Assembly (NCBI GenBank): GCA_019096065.1
Contig: JAGUCH010000001.1
Location: 10,602,001-10,666,000, forward strand
DNA from: Paracyclopina nana
Taxonomy: Eukaryota; Arthropoda; Copepoda; Cyclopoida; Cyclopettidae
Reading direction: 5' to 3'
Length of the DNA stretch: 64,000 bases
Numbering within the stretch: the first letter of the stretch is position 1; each line of letters opens with the position of its first letter. The translations under genes were made by a program, and so were the position numbers. Below, one piece after another: positions 1-13,300 of the stretch. The notes beneath the pieces were generated by a model, which saw only the letters and a program-made list of their open reading frames with translations, did not search any database and had not been told where the DNA came from.

Positions 1-2645
1 AGGGGAAGAAGAAAACTCCCGTTAAACGAGGAGCAGTAGTGACTGGCGCAGATGAGATAACATCATTAGTTGTTGAAACTGTGACGACGCAACCCACAAC
101 TTCAGTGCAAACACGGATCAGTCCAAGGAAAACTATCACCCAAACATCATCAGCACTGCAAAAGAACTTGGAGATTTTGACTAGCTCCAGATTAGGACTG
201 GATGAAGTGCACAGGAGCCCATTTGTAAGCCCCATTCCACCTCCTGATGCTCACCTTGACACTCTCATGAAGCAATTTGCTGGAGATGTCACTGATCGAT
301 TGGACAGCATGGAGGTGAAACTCCTCTCAGAGCAGCGTAAAGCTTTCACAAACTTCATCACCGAGTCCCTGCCTGAGGTTTTGAACCATGCCATTGAAAC
401 CAAAGTGGCAGAACTTATTGCTCCTTTGATTGGTGATGTCAAAGCAATCACAAAGTTTTGGAATGACAATGAGCCAAGGATCTTAAACCTGATCAAGATA
501 GCTAATGTATGGCTGTACTTTGATCTAAACTTGCATTGTATTGTCATGTTATGTTTTTCAGGAGACAAAGAAGAACTCTTCAGCCATGACTCAAGGGCTA
601 AGCAAGGTGACTGACAATCAGGCGAACTACGACCGGAGGCTAAGTGCAATTGCTGGCGCAGCAGCAGAAACTCGAGGAGAATGTACCGACCTCATTGCCA
701 GAGTATTGCCATTTAGATTTGTCGACCAGGCTTTTGATATCCTTATCAGCTGTGAGCTATTTCGAAAGTACCTTGGTTACTACATTCAGCCCAAGCTTGA
801 TGCGCTGCCCAAAGACAACATTATGAATGCTGTTGCCGCTCAAGTTGTCACCACACTCTTCACACCAATGGCGTCATCACACCTTGCATTTGGTGAAAGC
901 AAAAAGTATGCTGTACCTTTCAAATACCTTGTGTAAGCAATGCAAAGCAATCTCATTACAGTGCCATCAGCAAGATGCATTTCTACAGGCGCTCCCTGCC
1001 TAAATGCTTTGGTGATTGGGTCTTGACGTACTGTGTTCAATATGTTCGGCGTGCGAACAATATCACTGGGTCCACAGGCTTGGAAAACTACGCTCGATGC
1101 CATGGTGGGATGCAAATCAAATTTTCCAATGATCGCGCCAAACTGGTCAAGGCTGCTGTTGAAAATAGCAGAACCTCTGCAGAGGCCCTTGACAATTTGT
1201 GGGACATGGATATTGATTATCGAGATAGGATTGCGGTAACTTGCAAAGTACATTCAAAGTTAAATCATGTTGTGATTATTCCTTTAGTATGCCATTCCTG
1301 ACGGTGTCAAGAAGTTCAGTCGTCAAAAGTACAATGAGCTGACTTCCAAGAACAGGGACCTCAAAGCCATGATTGCAGCTGAGGAGAGAGGGGCAGGACC
1401 CGTTGACAAGGAGTATCCACCCGCTGACCAAGTTTTTGAGAGTTGCTATGCCAATGCTGGACTTGTCCTAGATGACAGAGCCGCGTATGAATTCATCGCC
1501 ATTCTTGCGAAAACAGCAAAGATTGACCCCAAGTCTGTTAAGTTCATCACATTGAAGTCGCTTCCGAACGTAAGTTCTCATTTTGTACTTTGTTATCACA
1601 ATGCATGACATTTTCATGTCAGGTTGCTGCAACTTACAAGGAGCTGTTGAGCCATGGCATGCTCGACATTGACGCAGGCTTGCAAAGACTTGCATCAGTT
1701 CAAAATGTCAACATCACTGCACCTGTCATTGATGATCATGTTGATGATGACTCTCCTGCTGTCGAGGCTGAGACTCCTTCAACTAGCAAGCGCAAAGCTT
1801 CTTCAAAGGGCTCTAAGTCAGCTTCAAAGAAGCCTCGTGTCTCCCTTAGCCAGCGTGGCCTTAAGAAAGCTGCTAAGGCTGGGCGAATCCTGCAATATCA
1901 GGACAAGTCAACAACCAGAGAAGACACTGTTGAGGTCAGTGGCGAACAGCAGGGTGAAGCCCCAGAAAGGGTAAGTGGACACTTTGAAAATACTTTGATT
2001 TCACTTTGCACACTATGCTAACATTATATTTGTTGCAGGAGTTGACTGAAACTATGATCGATGAAGAAGAAGTGAGCCAAACTGAGCTTGTTGAACTAGA
2101 TGATGAGGAAGAAGAGACTGAAGAAGAGACAGAAGAAGAGGAAAGCGGCGGAGAGGAAAGCTCTGAGGAAGAAGACGATGAGGACGAAGAAGAAGAGGTG
2201 GGAGAGCAGCAACAGTCTCAAATCGAAGCTCAAGCATCAACCTCTCAACATGAGCAACCTTTGCAAAGTACTAACACAGTACAAATTGTTGCTGACGTGC
2301 ATGAACCCCCTCGAGATATTGTGCTCTTTGAAGGGAATGTCCCTGTCATTGACCAGACTGAGCTATTTGCTGAACAAGAACTCGAGCATGAGCAGTCAAA
2401 TCATCCCTTGCCAGTTCCCTCTCAAGGCGAGCAGTCTTCGCAAGAGAAAGATCAAGCCCAATCCCGCGAACCCTCACCTCCTGTAAGTCCTTTAATTACC
2501 ATGAATTGTTGACTCAAAGTTATCACATATTATTGCATTATGAACTGTTACATATTAGGTACAACCTTGCTTACCTATTTCCATTACATTTCAGGAGGAT
2601 GAAAACAAGTCTTCTGACAAGCCTGTTGACCCAAGCCTTGACTAG
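1..2645 (+). CDS. Uncharacterised acidic, probably nuclear protein (5' partial, 7 exons)
   Basis: I do not recognise this gene. My splice model is 3–506, 562–932, 989–1235, 1288–1569, 1623–1970, 2039–2482 and 2595–2645, all with GT–AG introns of 52–112 bp. It gives 748 residues, and the frame is open to the left edge, so the start is missing. The N-terminal third is helix-prone with no catalytic motif. The middle (exon 5) has a basic cluster (SKRKASSKGSKSASKKPR) that looks like a bipartite nuclear localisation signal. Exon 6 encodes a long Glu/Asp-rich tract, then Gln/Ser-rich low-complexity sequence. The composition suggests a chromatin- or RNA-associated protein, but that is inference only. 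An AATAAA lies about 140 bp past the stop. Every exon keeps frame, which argues for a real gene. A domesticated transposon protein is an alternative I cannot exclude. Confidence 0.75.
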
Positions 2646-2785
2646 CCTTGAATACCAAGCAGAACTGACAATACTTTTCATGAATCTTTCGGACTAGAAT
2701 TTGCTTACCATCCAGAGCTAAAATGGATGAAATTTCTTATGTGAGAATATTTTCTTTTTTCTAGTCAGTTCTTGCCACTGATCCT

Positions 2786-2791
2786 AATAAA
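2786..2791 (+). terminator. Polyadenylation signal AATAAA of the acidic-protein gene
   Basis: This canonical hexamer lies 141 bp downstream of the TAG stop at 2643–2645 on the same strand. It is the first good signal in the 3' flank; a second AATAAA occurs near 2865. Confidence 0.55.
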
Positions 2792-5054
2792 CAACTTGAT
2801 ATGCTATGAATAATCAAAAGATTACTTTGTCACTACTGTGACATGTAGTGTGACGCGATGTAACAATAAATGCTACTTTTGAACCACATCATGCAAATTA
2901 GGATTGTCCTAATGTGCACAGTTTAAACATGTCATGAAGATGTGGGTCTGCAGGTTGAGGCGCATCATGAATCCGTGATCATGATGTTGTCTTGAAATGA
3001 CATTGTGCAAGTTACAAATTTTCAAAGTATGCATGACTTTTTCAAAGTACAAAATATTTATTGCTCATGATGTAGTCGATTTCAGTGGCAGTGAGTTCAA
3101 AACAGGTTTGAAGTAACATTTGGCATTGTTCAAATATCGTAATTTTGGATGACAGTGTCAAAGTAACAGCAGCACTGACTGCATTCTTTGGCGCAGGTTC
3201 AGATCCGTCAACTTGATCCTAGTTGCAAATCTCATTTGGCATGACGACACTTTTCATATTTGCTTCAAAGCTACGTCAAAATCTTGGGCAAAGTAATGTC
3301 AGTCTGAAATCATCTTTTGGATGTGCGAGCTTCAAGTTTCAAGCCATATCATGGAGTCAACCTGAAAATACATTGACCACATTACATCATTCAATCCTAT
3401 CCTGAGTTTGATTTGTAATTTGCAAAGTAGTATCAAAGTTCAAAATAATGGCTTTCTCAAACTAATCTCAGTACTATGCATTGTAGTGTGGGCGTCACGA
3501 TGTCGTAGTTATCATGATGATCTCAGGGTATGACGAGAATCGACCCTTGACCAATTATTCTTAATGTGATACCAGTTTGAAGTTAGTTGATCATTCTGGT
3601 GGGGCCAACTTCCAAAAAAGCCAGTGTTGTGCATTGAATGATAGCGGAAAAAGTTGCCAGCTTCGAAATTGCATTAGGCCCAGATTTCTAGTATATACTA
3701 CTACTACTATATCCCATTTGGCTTGGGCTTTTTCAACCTAGCAGCTTGCAAAAACTTTTGGCAGAGTTGTTGTAGCAGTCGCGGCAAGATGAAACTTGTG
3801 CATTTCATAAGATACATAAGAATATATTTACGAGAAAGCGGGTCAAGAACTGGCTCGCATGCCAGAAAAGTACTGTTGCATCGCACCGCACGAACCGATC
3901 ATGCAGAAATTATTCGGTTATTTGGCCGGCGGATCACTTTTTTCCTTTTCCATGCAAGAAAGGCTGAAATAATTATTTGAGAGGATTTTGGCCGTGATGC
4001 TCCCAAGTTCACAAGCATTAAGGAATTGCGTCCTTGGGAATTGAGAAGAAGAGGAGCAAGCTAAGCATGGGTTCTTACGAAAAACCAATGAACTCCCTTG
4101 GGACTGTCTCAATATGTAGCTCGCTTCCAGCCAGCAAAGCAAAGCAAAAGATTTACAAAGAAACCCTAATTTGCCCTTTCTCCTTGGACTCAAATCTCTG
4201 CTTTTTGCTGCAAAATGCGAGAAGAGAAATCGGATTTTAGCATATACCAGCAAAAACCTCACATTTACCATAAACTTGGTGGTTTTTTATGGCGTGAGGA
4301 AACGGTTTATAACCCAATGGAAGAACCACAGTCATTTTGGAAGTACTTTAGCGAGGGGGTACGCTCCATTCTTTAGATGGGGTGGTTGCCTCATTTGCAC
4401 TGTTTTCTCTTCTTCGGCTGCTACAAAGATCTTATGATAACTGGGACAAGGGGAACATAAATGTACTAACTGTATGTGGTAGAAAATAAATTATTCGTTG
4501 TTTTTTTCGTACATGAAAATTGCAATCGAAGCAAGCGCCAAGTTCCCACCTTTACTCGTAGATGCACTCATGCATTTTTGAAAATGGTAACTAATCTGGC
4601 ACTTATGGAAATTTCCACTTTGTACATTTGATGAGCAAAATGAATTCCATTAAGGAATTAGTCATGAGACAGACTGTTGCAGCATTGCTTCTTTAGTAAG
4701 AATCACAGTTACAAAATGCTTATGTACGGTTATCTTAATCAGGTATGCAATAAGTATCGGCCTTTTTCAAGATTAAGGGGACTTCATTGATTTTTTCATC
4801 TGGAAGCACCAACAATATTTCTCTCAGGCTAATTGATAAGAAAATGACAGAAAACTTCAGTTCAAAACATAGATTGCATCATGCAAATCAGGAAAAGGTA
4901 TACCTTGCTTCCCATTCTGAGTGTCATATTAATAGGTAATAGGCTTATAAAACACAGACAATTCCAATGACTTAGTTATACTTTCACTACAATAGGCCTT
5001 GCATACTTTTGGAAATCTTTAAACCCGACAAGCAGCTTGGAATTAACTAGCAAT
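2792..5054. other. Intergenic, AT-rich; no gene seen
   Basis: No reading frame here has recognisable domains or splice partners. The first 650 bp carry several copies of a short word, [T/G]CAAAGTA, near 3018, 3042, 3158, 3290 and 3421. A short CTA/ACT microsatellite lies near 3695–3712. The last ~100 bp before 5055 stay open in the protease frame from a TGA but contain no upstream ATG. A signal-peptide exon for the protease may lie in this gap unseen. Confidence 0.5.
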
Positions 5055-7067
5055 ATGGCAGTTACATACGAGGCTCTTCCCGTGGCTTCTAGGATCGTAG
5101 GTGGACAAAATTATGTGGCTCTAGATCATCCCATCGTATCCATAAAGGTATATTTTCTTTGCAATACTATCGTTTCTGAAATTTCTGAATGTACTACCTA
5201 ACCGCAAATCCACCTAAACGCAATCCACTTTTACGCAAATCTGCTTTTTTGCAGTCCACCTAAAAGCAGTCCACTTGAACGCAGTCAACCTTTCCGCATA
5301 GTTAATAAACATTCCAAGCTTTTTAGTATGAGTACAGAGTATGGGATATACTAAAATGCGCAATATGCGCAATATATGCAATATGCGCAAAAAACTAAAA
5401 AATCAAATCAAATCAAGCAGTTCATAAACTTTTTTCAAATTCTTTTGCCAAGCTGACAGTTTTAATTAGTATGTATTAGTAAATGGCAAAAGTTAGAAAA
5501 TTAAACCTGTTAGCTTAAAAAATAATACTTTCACAGAAATTTTTCATATTGCACAGTTTAGTAGTTTGTTGCGCATATTGTGTATATTGCGCATGTTGAG
5601 TATTTTAGCATATCCCTGTATGAGTATGCAGAAAAATATTTAAGTGCTCAAACTTAGGTTCTTGTACTTTTTAGGCAGAAAACATAGCAGGCTTTTTCAG
5701 ATGAGCTCAGATTTGGTTAGAACTAAACAATTGAAAGAGTTTGTTACCTAGAACCCAATCTGCAAGTCTCTCAAAGGCTCAGAAACAGAAATATTCAAGC
5801 TAAAACTCTATTTGACTGAGCAATAAACTTACTAAAAATAACCACAATTTCTTTTGAAGTCAAATAACTTAGGTCTCTCAATCATAGAGTGGATCAATGT
5901 TTTCATTCTGTCAGAAAATGACCCATCAGATAGACAGGTTTTTTTAAAGAATTTAAATGGTATAGGGCAGGATCTCAAATTTGGTTACATTTGGGTTAGA
6001 TCTTCCTTCAAGTCAATGTGATTATAAATCCAGTAGACCTTATTCAATGATTTTGTAAAGACCATCAAAATTAATATCACTTATTTTTTTGTTCACAACT
6101 ATTGTGAAATAATTATGTCTGTGTATTGCTGTTGACTGCGTTTTGGCGGACTGCGTTTAGATGGACTGCGTTTAGGTGGACTGCGTTTAGGTGGATTTGC
6201 GGTTTGGCAGATATACCAAATTTCTATTAAACTCTACTTATTCGTCTGAATTAGTCTCAAGGGCGCAATGATGATCATTCTTGTACTGGGGTTCTGTTCA
6301 AATCCAATCTTTTCGTTTTGACTGCAGCTCATTGTTGCATTTCTGACTCCATCATTGTCACGGCAGGGTCAAACATGATTTCGACTCACCCCCAAAAAGT
6401 GAAAGCTAAAGATGTACACAAGCACCCTTCCTTCGACAGTAAAACGATGAAGAATGACTTCTGCATAATTCACCTAAATGAACCTCTGGAGGGAGAACAC
6501 ATCGAGCCATTTAACATAGAACATGTTAAATATGACAACATCTCACAGAACCATTGCAAAGCGGTCGGTTATGGCAAAACATCAAACAATGTAAGCAATA
6601 ATGAGTTAAAATGCAATGACGCTAACCTTTTTTCGATGCTTTCATAGGCAAAAGCATCCTATTCAAATACGCTCCTCGAGGCAAAGGTTTATATTTCTCC
6701 CAATGCTGAATGCAATTATGATAAGTTTGAATACGACGAGGAACAAATGATTTGCGTCAATGGGGCAAGACAGCACGCTAGAGCTTTCAAAAGCCTTTGA
6801 AAGGCCTAATCAGTGATTTTTTTTAAGGACAACGGTCGAGATTCGTGCGAAGGTGACAGCGGAGGTCCTATTATTTGTGATGGTTTACCAATAGGAATTT
6901 TAAGCTATGGATCATCCTATTGCGGATCTGGAAACCCAGCAGTGTACACAAGAATTGCCCCTTATTACGACTGGATAGTTGCAATATGCGCATCGAAAGC
7001 CATTGAAGCGCATTTCATCCTTATTCTTTTATCGCTATTTATAAATAATTACATTGCTCAATTGTGA
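5055..7067 (+). CDS. Trypsin-like serine protease (S1A) with hydrophobic C-terminal tail, 4 exons
   Basis: My model is 5055–5147, 6255–6590, 6648–6764 and 6828–7067, giving 261 residues. Chymotrypsin-fold landmarks appear in order: the zymogen cleavage site R|IVGG near residue 12, the catalytic His in LTAAHCC, Asp in KNDFCIIHL and Ser in CEGDSGGP, then a YTR(I) segment and a WI helix. Cysteines are placed as in S1A enzymes. After the helix the chain ends in about 19 hydrophobic residues (AHFILILLSLFINNYIAQL), which suggests a membrane or GPI anchor. No signal peptide precedes the short propeptide, so an upstream exon is probably missing from the model. Intron 1 (5148–6254) contains an inverted-repeat element. 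The last intron (6765–6827) starts with GCAAGA, so it looks GC–AG; only this splice joins CVNG to DNGRDSCEGDSGG in frame. The substrate is unknown. Confidence 0.85.
5201..6206. mobile_element. Inverted-repeat (MITE-like) element inside protease intron 1
   Basis: Both ends carry the same sequence in opposite orientation. The left end reads ACCGCAAATCCACCTAAACG and the right end is its reverse complement (GTTTAGGTGGATTTGCGGT). Inside each end, a ~15-bp unit (ACGCAGTCCACCTAA and variants) repeats several times, at about 5211–5300 and 6125–6200. No transposase frame is visible in the ~1 kb body, so it is non-autonomous. A target duplication is not clear. Confidence 0.75.
5326..5632. repeat. Inner hairpin of TGCGCAATAT repeats nested in the intron element
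   Basis: The left arm (about 5339–5393, GGGATATACTAAAATGCGC...) pairs with the right arm (about 5567–5625, ...TATTTTAGCATATCCCT). Both arms are built from repeated TGCGCAATA words. This is a second inverted repeat lying wholly inside the 5201–6206 element, so it is either a nested insertion or an internal hairpin of that element. Confidence 0.65.
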
Positions 7068-7169
7068 TCGCTTAGGATAGAGCATAAACTTATCAAAAAA
7101 GTAGGCGTTTAAAATTATTGGAAACTACACACACAACTTGGAAGTGCGGCAACTTTTCGTGCCTTTATG

Positions 7170-7317
7170 CTCTGTTCATCTACAAACTCCTTAAGGAATC
7201 GGAACGCGAAATTCCTTTGCGCAAAGGAGTTCTCAGTACATAAACTAGCTGCGTGGAGTTGTCATTCTGCATGGTTTCGTCATTATGCATTCCTCAAGGA
7301 ACGATAGATGAACAGAG
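7170..7317. mobile_element. 148-bp MITE with CTCTGTTCATCTA terminal inverted repeats
   Basis: The left end CTCTGTTCATCTA and the right end TAGATGAACAGAG are exact reverse complements. The similarity continues inward (CCTTAAGGAAT against the complement of ATTCCTCAAGG). The centre holds a perfect palindrome, CCTTTGCGCAAAGG. There is no coding capacity. Flanks are T/A-rich and the target duplication is ambiguous. Confidence 0.7.
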
Positions 7318-10300
7318 TATTAGAGCTTTGCGTTATTCATGTTTGGCCCTGTAAATAAAGGGGCGTTCTTAAACGGATGTCCAATATTTGAAAGAAGTTA
7401 GTAGCAACGTTTTAGCAAAGTGCAGTAGGAATATAAAGGTTAAAAAGAGCGTTAATCCAGCGTACGTCAAACGTGAGAGTCAAATCTGCGGGAGTTAAAA
7501 GCATGCCAGGATTTTTTGCTCACTATTTACGAATTTCTATACTCCTTGGGCTACAATAACGACTTCAAAAGAAGCTATCGTCGTCGTGACTCTGCACACT
7601 CTTGGAGCAGGGGTTCGCAACCACAAAGGCTGTAGAAATTGCTGACAAATTAGGGCTCTCGAATAGTCAACTTTGGAAGCAAAAGCGACGACGAATGTTT
7701 GGCGTAAAAGTCATATCTTGAGAGTACAGCAATACCATTATTGACAGCTGCTGCATATCTTTTGCCTCTGCAGCTGAATGATATCTTTCATTCAATATTG
7801 CCGATAGTCTCAACGCGATTTCTCAACTTTTTTTCGCAGAGCTAGCAACAACTTTCCCTACTGAGTGCTGCAGTAGCAGAAAAAGTTTGCTTTTTAGGCT
7901 CAGTAGCAGAATTGCAGGAACTTTTTCAGCCACTAAGCTCGAGAATACTAATTTTCATTGGTATTATCTGGTATTTTTTTTAGGAAACTAAGGTGGTATT
8001 CTTCTTTTTTGCCGAAGATAAATGAGGCTCAATTTGGACAGCTGGCAGCAGTCATGGTGATGGTTTGTGTGGTCTCAAAGCCACTTCAGCTATTGCTGGA
8101 TCTGATAAGTCTATCGCCTGGAATTGCAGGAACATATGGCCACTTTTTCCCCAGCATCTGACAGCTTTTTGTTTTAGCCCTACTTTTGCATATATCAAAT
8201 AACTACTGCTCGCAAAATGAATGAGAAAATAATTTTCATGTTAGAGCACTGAGACACATTTTGCTAGTAACACAACAAAAAAGGCTCAGGATGACCTTTG
8301 CTTTCTTTTCGCTGCTTCCTTTTTTTGCACAATGTCCGCCAAGATATAGCTGGCACTCTTTCCAATTGGAGCGACAATAGAAGAAGAGACTTCCAGGTCA
8401 GGGCAAGCGGTGAAAAGCGCTAAATTAACCGTACACGAACCCTGTATTTGGCTGTATTTAAGCCCTCCAAGGGAAAATAAGGATCTTAAAATATCAACGA
8501 CGGAGTAAAGTTTGGTGATTGCATCACAGCCAAAAGAAAGCCCCCCAAATTACGCCAAAATTAGAAAGCAGTTTGCAACATTTCACGCTTAAGGTTGACA
8601 GCGCAAATTGGGCACAAATTCGCCGCCAGGAATGCTCTCTTTTCAGCAAGTGTATTTTTAATTATGAACAAAGCGTTCGTCCAACGATATTCTCGCTGCC
8701 ACGAATATGAACACGCACGCATGTATTGAGTATAATGAGAAGTGATAATCCAATTAACGGACTCCCAGATTGAGCTGACTATAACGGCATTGACAATGAC
8801 AATCTTGAACAACAACAAGGCCTCACAAATAACAATACATTCAGCCTTTGTTAGTATCTAACATTCAATTTCCCTTGAGAGTGCATCAAATAAAAAGCCT
8901 CAAGAATCCTAAAGACATCCATTCATCTGACATGCGGAAGATTGATGACAATGATCTAAATTGACATCCAACTAGTTTTTTGAGGGCCCCAAAGGCCCAT
9001 TTAGGGGGAAACTCACGAATTCACGAAAAGATAAAGGGCTACTTCTGGCTACTGCCACTCGACTGCTACTATCTATATCGAGTCGGATCAAATACATGGA
9101 CTACCGCATGCAAGTCACGAAAAGTGGTCCAAATGTCCAAAGTCTGCTTCCATAAATCATGATAGAAAGAAGCAGGAAATGAGAGTAAGAAAAATATGAA
9201 GTAGTTGTTGGTCGAGAAAAGGAGATGAGTGAGAGTACTGAAGAGATTGATGGGGATTGGCACCATCAAATTCTCTCCTTGATCTTGTGGTTTGAAGGTA
9301 AGACCTCTTTAACGACAAAGGAATGAGAGCAAAGGACAACAATGGGCTCTTCGACCTCCAAATAAGAAGTTTTCCTTGACCTTGCCTTGGGGCCAAATGA
9401 GCAGTCTGAAAAATAACTGCGAAGAAAACGTCTTGGCTTTGCATCATTTCTACACCGTTACTAATGGCAAAGGAGAAATCTTTTTTTAAAAAAGGAGGCA
9501 CCTTCATTTTCTTAAAAGTCTTATTCTTTGCTAACTTTTTTTGTGCAGATGATGAAGTCTAGAGACCTCTTCAATTGCCTATCTATAAAGTTGGCCCTAT
9601 GTATTGCTTTCACGTATTGTCCTTAATGGCTTTTGCCTCCCAAGGGCAAATTAAGAGTTCTTTATCGCGCCTTTCGCCATGATGGCCCTGCTGAAGTGAA
9701 CAACTGCTACTACAACTGAAGGAATAATTATGACCTTTCATGGATTACAACGTAAGACGATATAGGGTCATTACATGTCATTATTTGGAGAGTATATCAA
9801 TCGATAAAAGGCCTGCTGTATCAACAGTGTGCCCCATTTTTCATGGCACTCTATGGACTGTGTAGAAAGTTTCGAAAATGGTAACATGTGGAATTTGCTA
9901 CGTGACAAGAATTGCGATGTAGGAACAAGGACTCGCGCCTTCTCTCATCCACTTCTATTACTGAGACGTTATTATTTAAAGCTTTCCTTTTCACATACCA
10001 GACCTAACTCGTCGTACTATTGCGGCATGCTTCAAAGGATCATGGAAATGGAAGAAACTTGGCAAAACGTTGAGAAATTACGAGTGTAATTACAGCGCGG
10101 CTACATCATCAATAATAAGCGAAAAAGAGGTTTTTAAAGTTTTTTGCTGACGGCACACAATTCATCTACCTTGGCAACCAGCAGAAGCAAGCTCCATTTT
10201 TTATCTGAATTTTGTCGTTTCAAGAGAGAAATTGTTTGTCAAAGAACATTGCTCCTTCTTTACGATCCACTCGCGTTCTTGGCCTGCCATAAAAATAACG

Positions 10301-13300
10301 AAAACATTTCGTGCGATACGCTTTCAGCAATAGGCCTTGTGAGAATTAGTAGCCGAAAGTTAACTCAATTAGTAGCCACCTCCCGTCGTGAAAGTCTAAT
10401 ATGGTTGCTTTGTTATGGCGTCTCCGAACAAAAATATAATGCATTAGTTACGAGGAAAGTACTAATTGCATCGGAAAAAAGGTAAATGGATTCTGAAATG
10501 AACCTCTCATAAAGCAGGTGAAGCTTCAAACAGATCTGGTTGATTTCCTATCTGCTGTAATTTTATGTACACTTCCGTGCAGTTTGCTGCCATTGCGTAA
10601 TAAAGATGCAAAAAACGGCTTTCCCTTTTTTGCTTGCTCGCTTAATATGTGTATTATGGGCAGGGTTTGCTACATGTTCCATGCTCTCTTTCTTCTTCGT
10701 TGTGCAATCTGTTCACTGACAGCTACTAAATGTATCCATGCATATGTTACGCCTAAAATACACTATACAAAAGACTTGCTAACTCTGTCGCACCAACGGG
10801 AAAAAGCGAGCGAATCAAACATGCTCAAGTAAGTTTTTGAAGGAGGAATGCGCGTTCTCATAGCATATATTGAACGAACCCTCCTCCGTTTTATGCATCA
10901 GTAGCAATTTCTGTCATTAATTTGCAAAAAGATTCACGCGAACTTCATTAGCTTTCTGCACCACTAGCTCTTTTGTCATTACGAAACTCATAGCTGGCTT
11001 TTTGATCAATAATCTTTCTCTAGCCGAGTTGCCACAGATAAATGACTTGGAGCTTCGGGGTGAACTACTCGCAGCGGTCGCAAAAAATCTTTGATCTATG
11101 ACCTTTGGAGCAATTAATGGCTTTTTTCAAAAGCTGGACAAGGCCAGATTTGCCAGCAGGACAAACATGACCATTTGTTCCCATTACCTTGTCAACAAGA
11201 TGGCCACTACTGTTTGTGAAAGGTGTGTGAGCACCTTCTTCGTCTCAGATTAGTTGGCCACTTTGTCAAGAGCCTTTTGCTTCATCCAATGAGACAGCAT
11301 CACTAGCTCCTACTAAAAGTCGGCCTTTTTCTCCCATATACGAATTGCATTAGGCCTTCTGGATGCACCTTGAGTGTCCTTGCCCATGGGAAACAATGCA
11401 CTGCTTTTTTACTACCTTAGGCACACTGGTTTTGTTTACTTGTCTCTTTGACAGAGAGAAAGAGAGAAAAAGCTCACAAAGTTAAAAACACTACACGAAG
11501 AATACGAGAATCAAAGGCATGCTGCTTTCTGGTTAACTGATTGCAAAGAATATGCAGAGGAAGTGGGGTGTCGTTCGGCTGTCAAGCAGTTTTTTAGAGA
11601 GTATATAGTATGGGAACTGATGCAGTAAAGCATGGAAAACCTGAAAAGTATCCTCGTGTATAGGTATAGGGTCATAAATTCCCGCTGCACTTCTATAAAA
11701 GGCAAAAAGAGGCTATTGGCTGTCTGTAATTATTGCTACACGTTCCGCTGTAACTAAGAATATCTTTTCCATACGTAGCAGAGCTTTCCCATACATAATT
11801 GGGAATCATATTTCTTACCGACGACGCTCCTGGTTGGGCACTGATTTCCTGTTAGCTTTAAAATTACCTGCAAAAAGAGAAAGAAACAATTATGCAACTT
11901 CAGCTGGAAATAGGCAGAGCTTATTTATTCGCATAAGGCTTTATGGCAGGGATTTCCTCGGTTAGTTGGCCTGAATTTTAGAGAGTGCCAAACGAGATAG
12001 GAATTAGAGCTAACCGGGCAATTTGCCTACGAGCTAATTTCGAGCCAAAATTGTGAGAAAACAATGGGACACATAAATCCAGAAGAGACACTCTGAAAAA
12101 CTTTTATCCCTGCTAACTGCCAAGTCATAGCAGAATGACCTTAACCCTTCTTTTTTGCTCAAATGGCCTTCCCTGCCTTTCATATGAAAGTCTAGACTTG
12201 AAGAAACAAACCATTACTTTAATTAACTATTGCTGCATGATACAATTCATGAAACATCTGCCAACAGATTAAGAGTCAAATAACTCCTTGTTGGATAATT
12301 AAAACAAGCGTTCTTGTAATAGGGAAGGACTTTCTCCTAGAGTTTTCTTTCTAGGAGATACAGCAGTGTCAGCGAGGAAAGAATGCACCAAAAACGAAAT
12401 GCTAATGCATCAGATCTTGGTGGCAAACATTTGCAGCCAGCTAGTGATAGCCATAAATCAGCAAATTACGAATGCTCCCTTCCTTCTCTTGAATTCCAGT
12501 AATCTGGTAAGAGTTGATTACGAGCAGCACCAAGGTTCAATTTGTCATTCCCTATGTTGTCGTAGGAGCTCTTTGTAATGGGATTACTAATATGTTTAGG
12601 ACCTAGAAAGCAAGCCTCTTAGGGTAGAATGTAGGACTGTTGCTGACTTCAAAAGTTGTTGAAAGAAAAGGGGGAGGCAGAGGAAGAAGAGCTGAAAAAA
12701 TTCTATGTCCCAAAAAAGTAGTTGCCTTTGAGTTTGACTGTTACTGCAGTAAATTACTCAAGGAGCCCAAAAAACTAGGTCTTTGCTTTTTGCGAGCTCA
12801 GAACTCATCGATTCTCCAAGCAACCAACAACCCCATTTTTTACGCAAGTGAGGGCGGAAGAATTGGGGTGCGATGGTGTGGGAGAAGTTCCCTTTTTCCT
12901 ACAGCTTCATTCTTTATAGGATTCCCATGAAAACCCCAGATGCTGCCTTGCATACTACTCTACCATGCACGCAGAGCATTGTGTGGGCTCGAATGGCATG
13001 TATTCCGGCCAACTCGAGAATAATGGAAGTGAAAAAAGCAAAGCAAATCAAAGTGAAAGCAGGCATGTCTTTGTCGCAATCGGTTTTTGAAAAAAAGTCA
13101 CGCTACTAGCTGCTACTACTTTCTTTGCTATTGTCAAAGGAATTTCAATTGATTTTTAAAAGAGTAGTATTTTTGGGAATGCATTGACATTCCTTTAGGC
13201 GGACCTTTTTTGGAATCAATAATAGTACGAATGCAGAGGAGAGTACACACAACTTTTCTTGCAGAAAATACGATTCGAGAGTCTCATCTTATCCCTCGAG

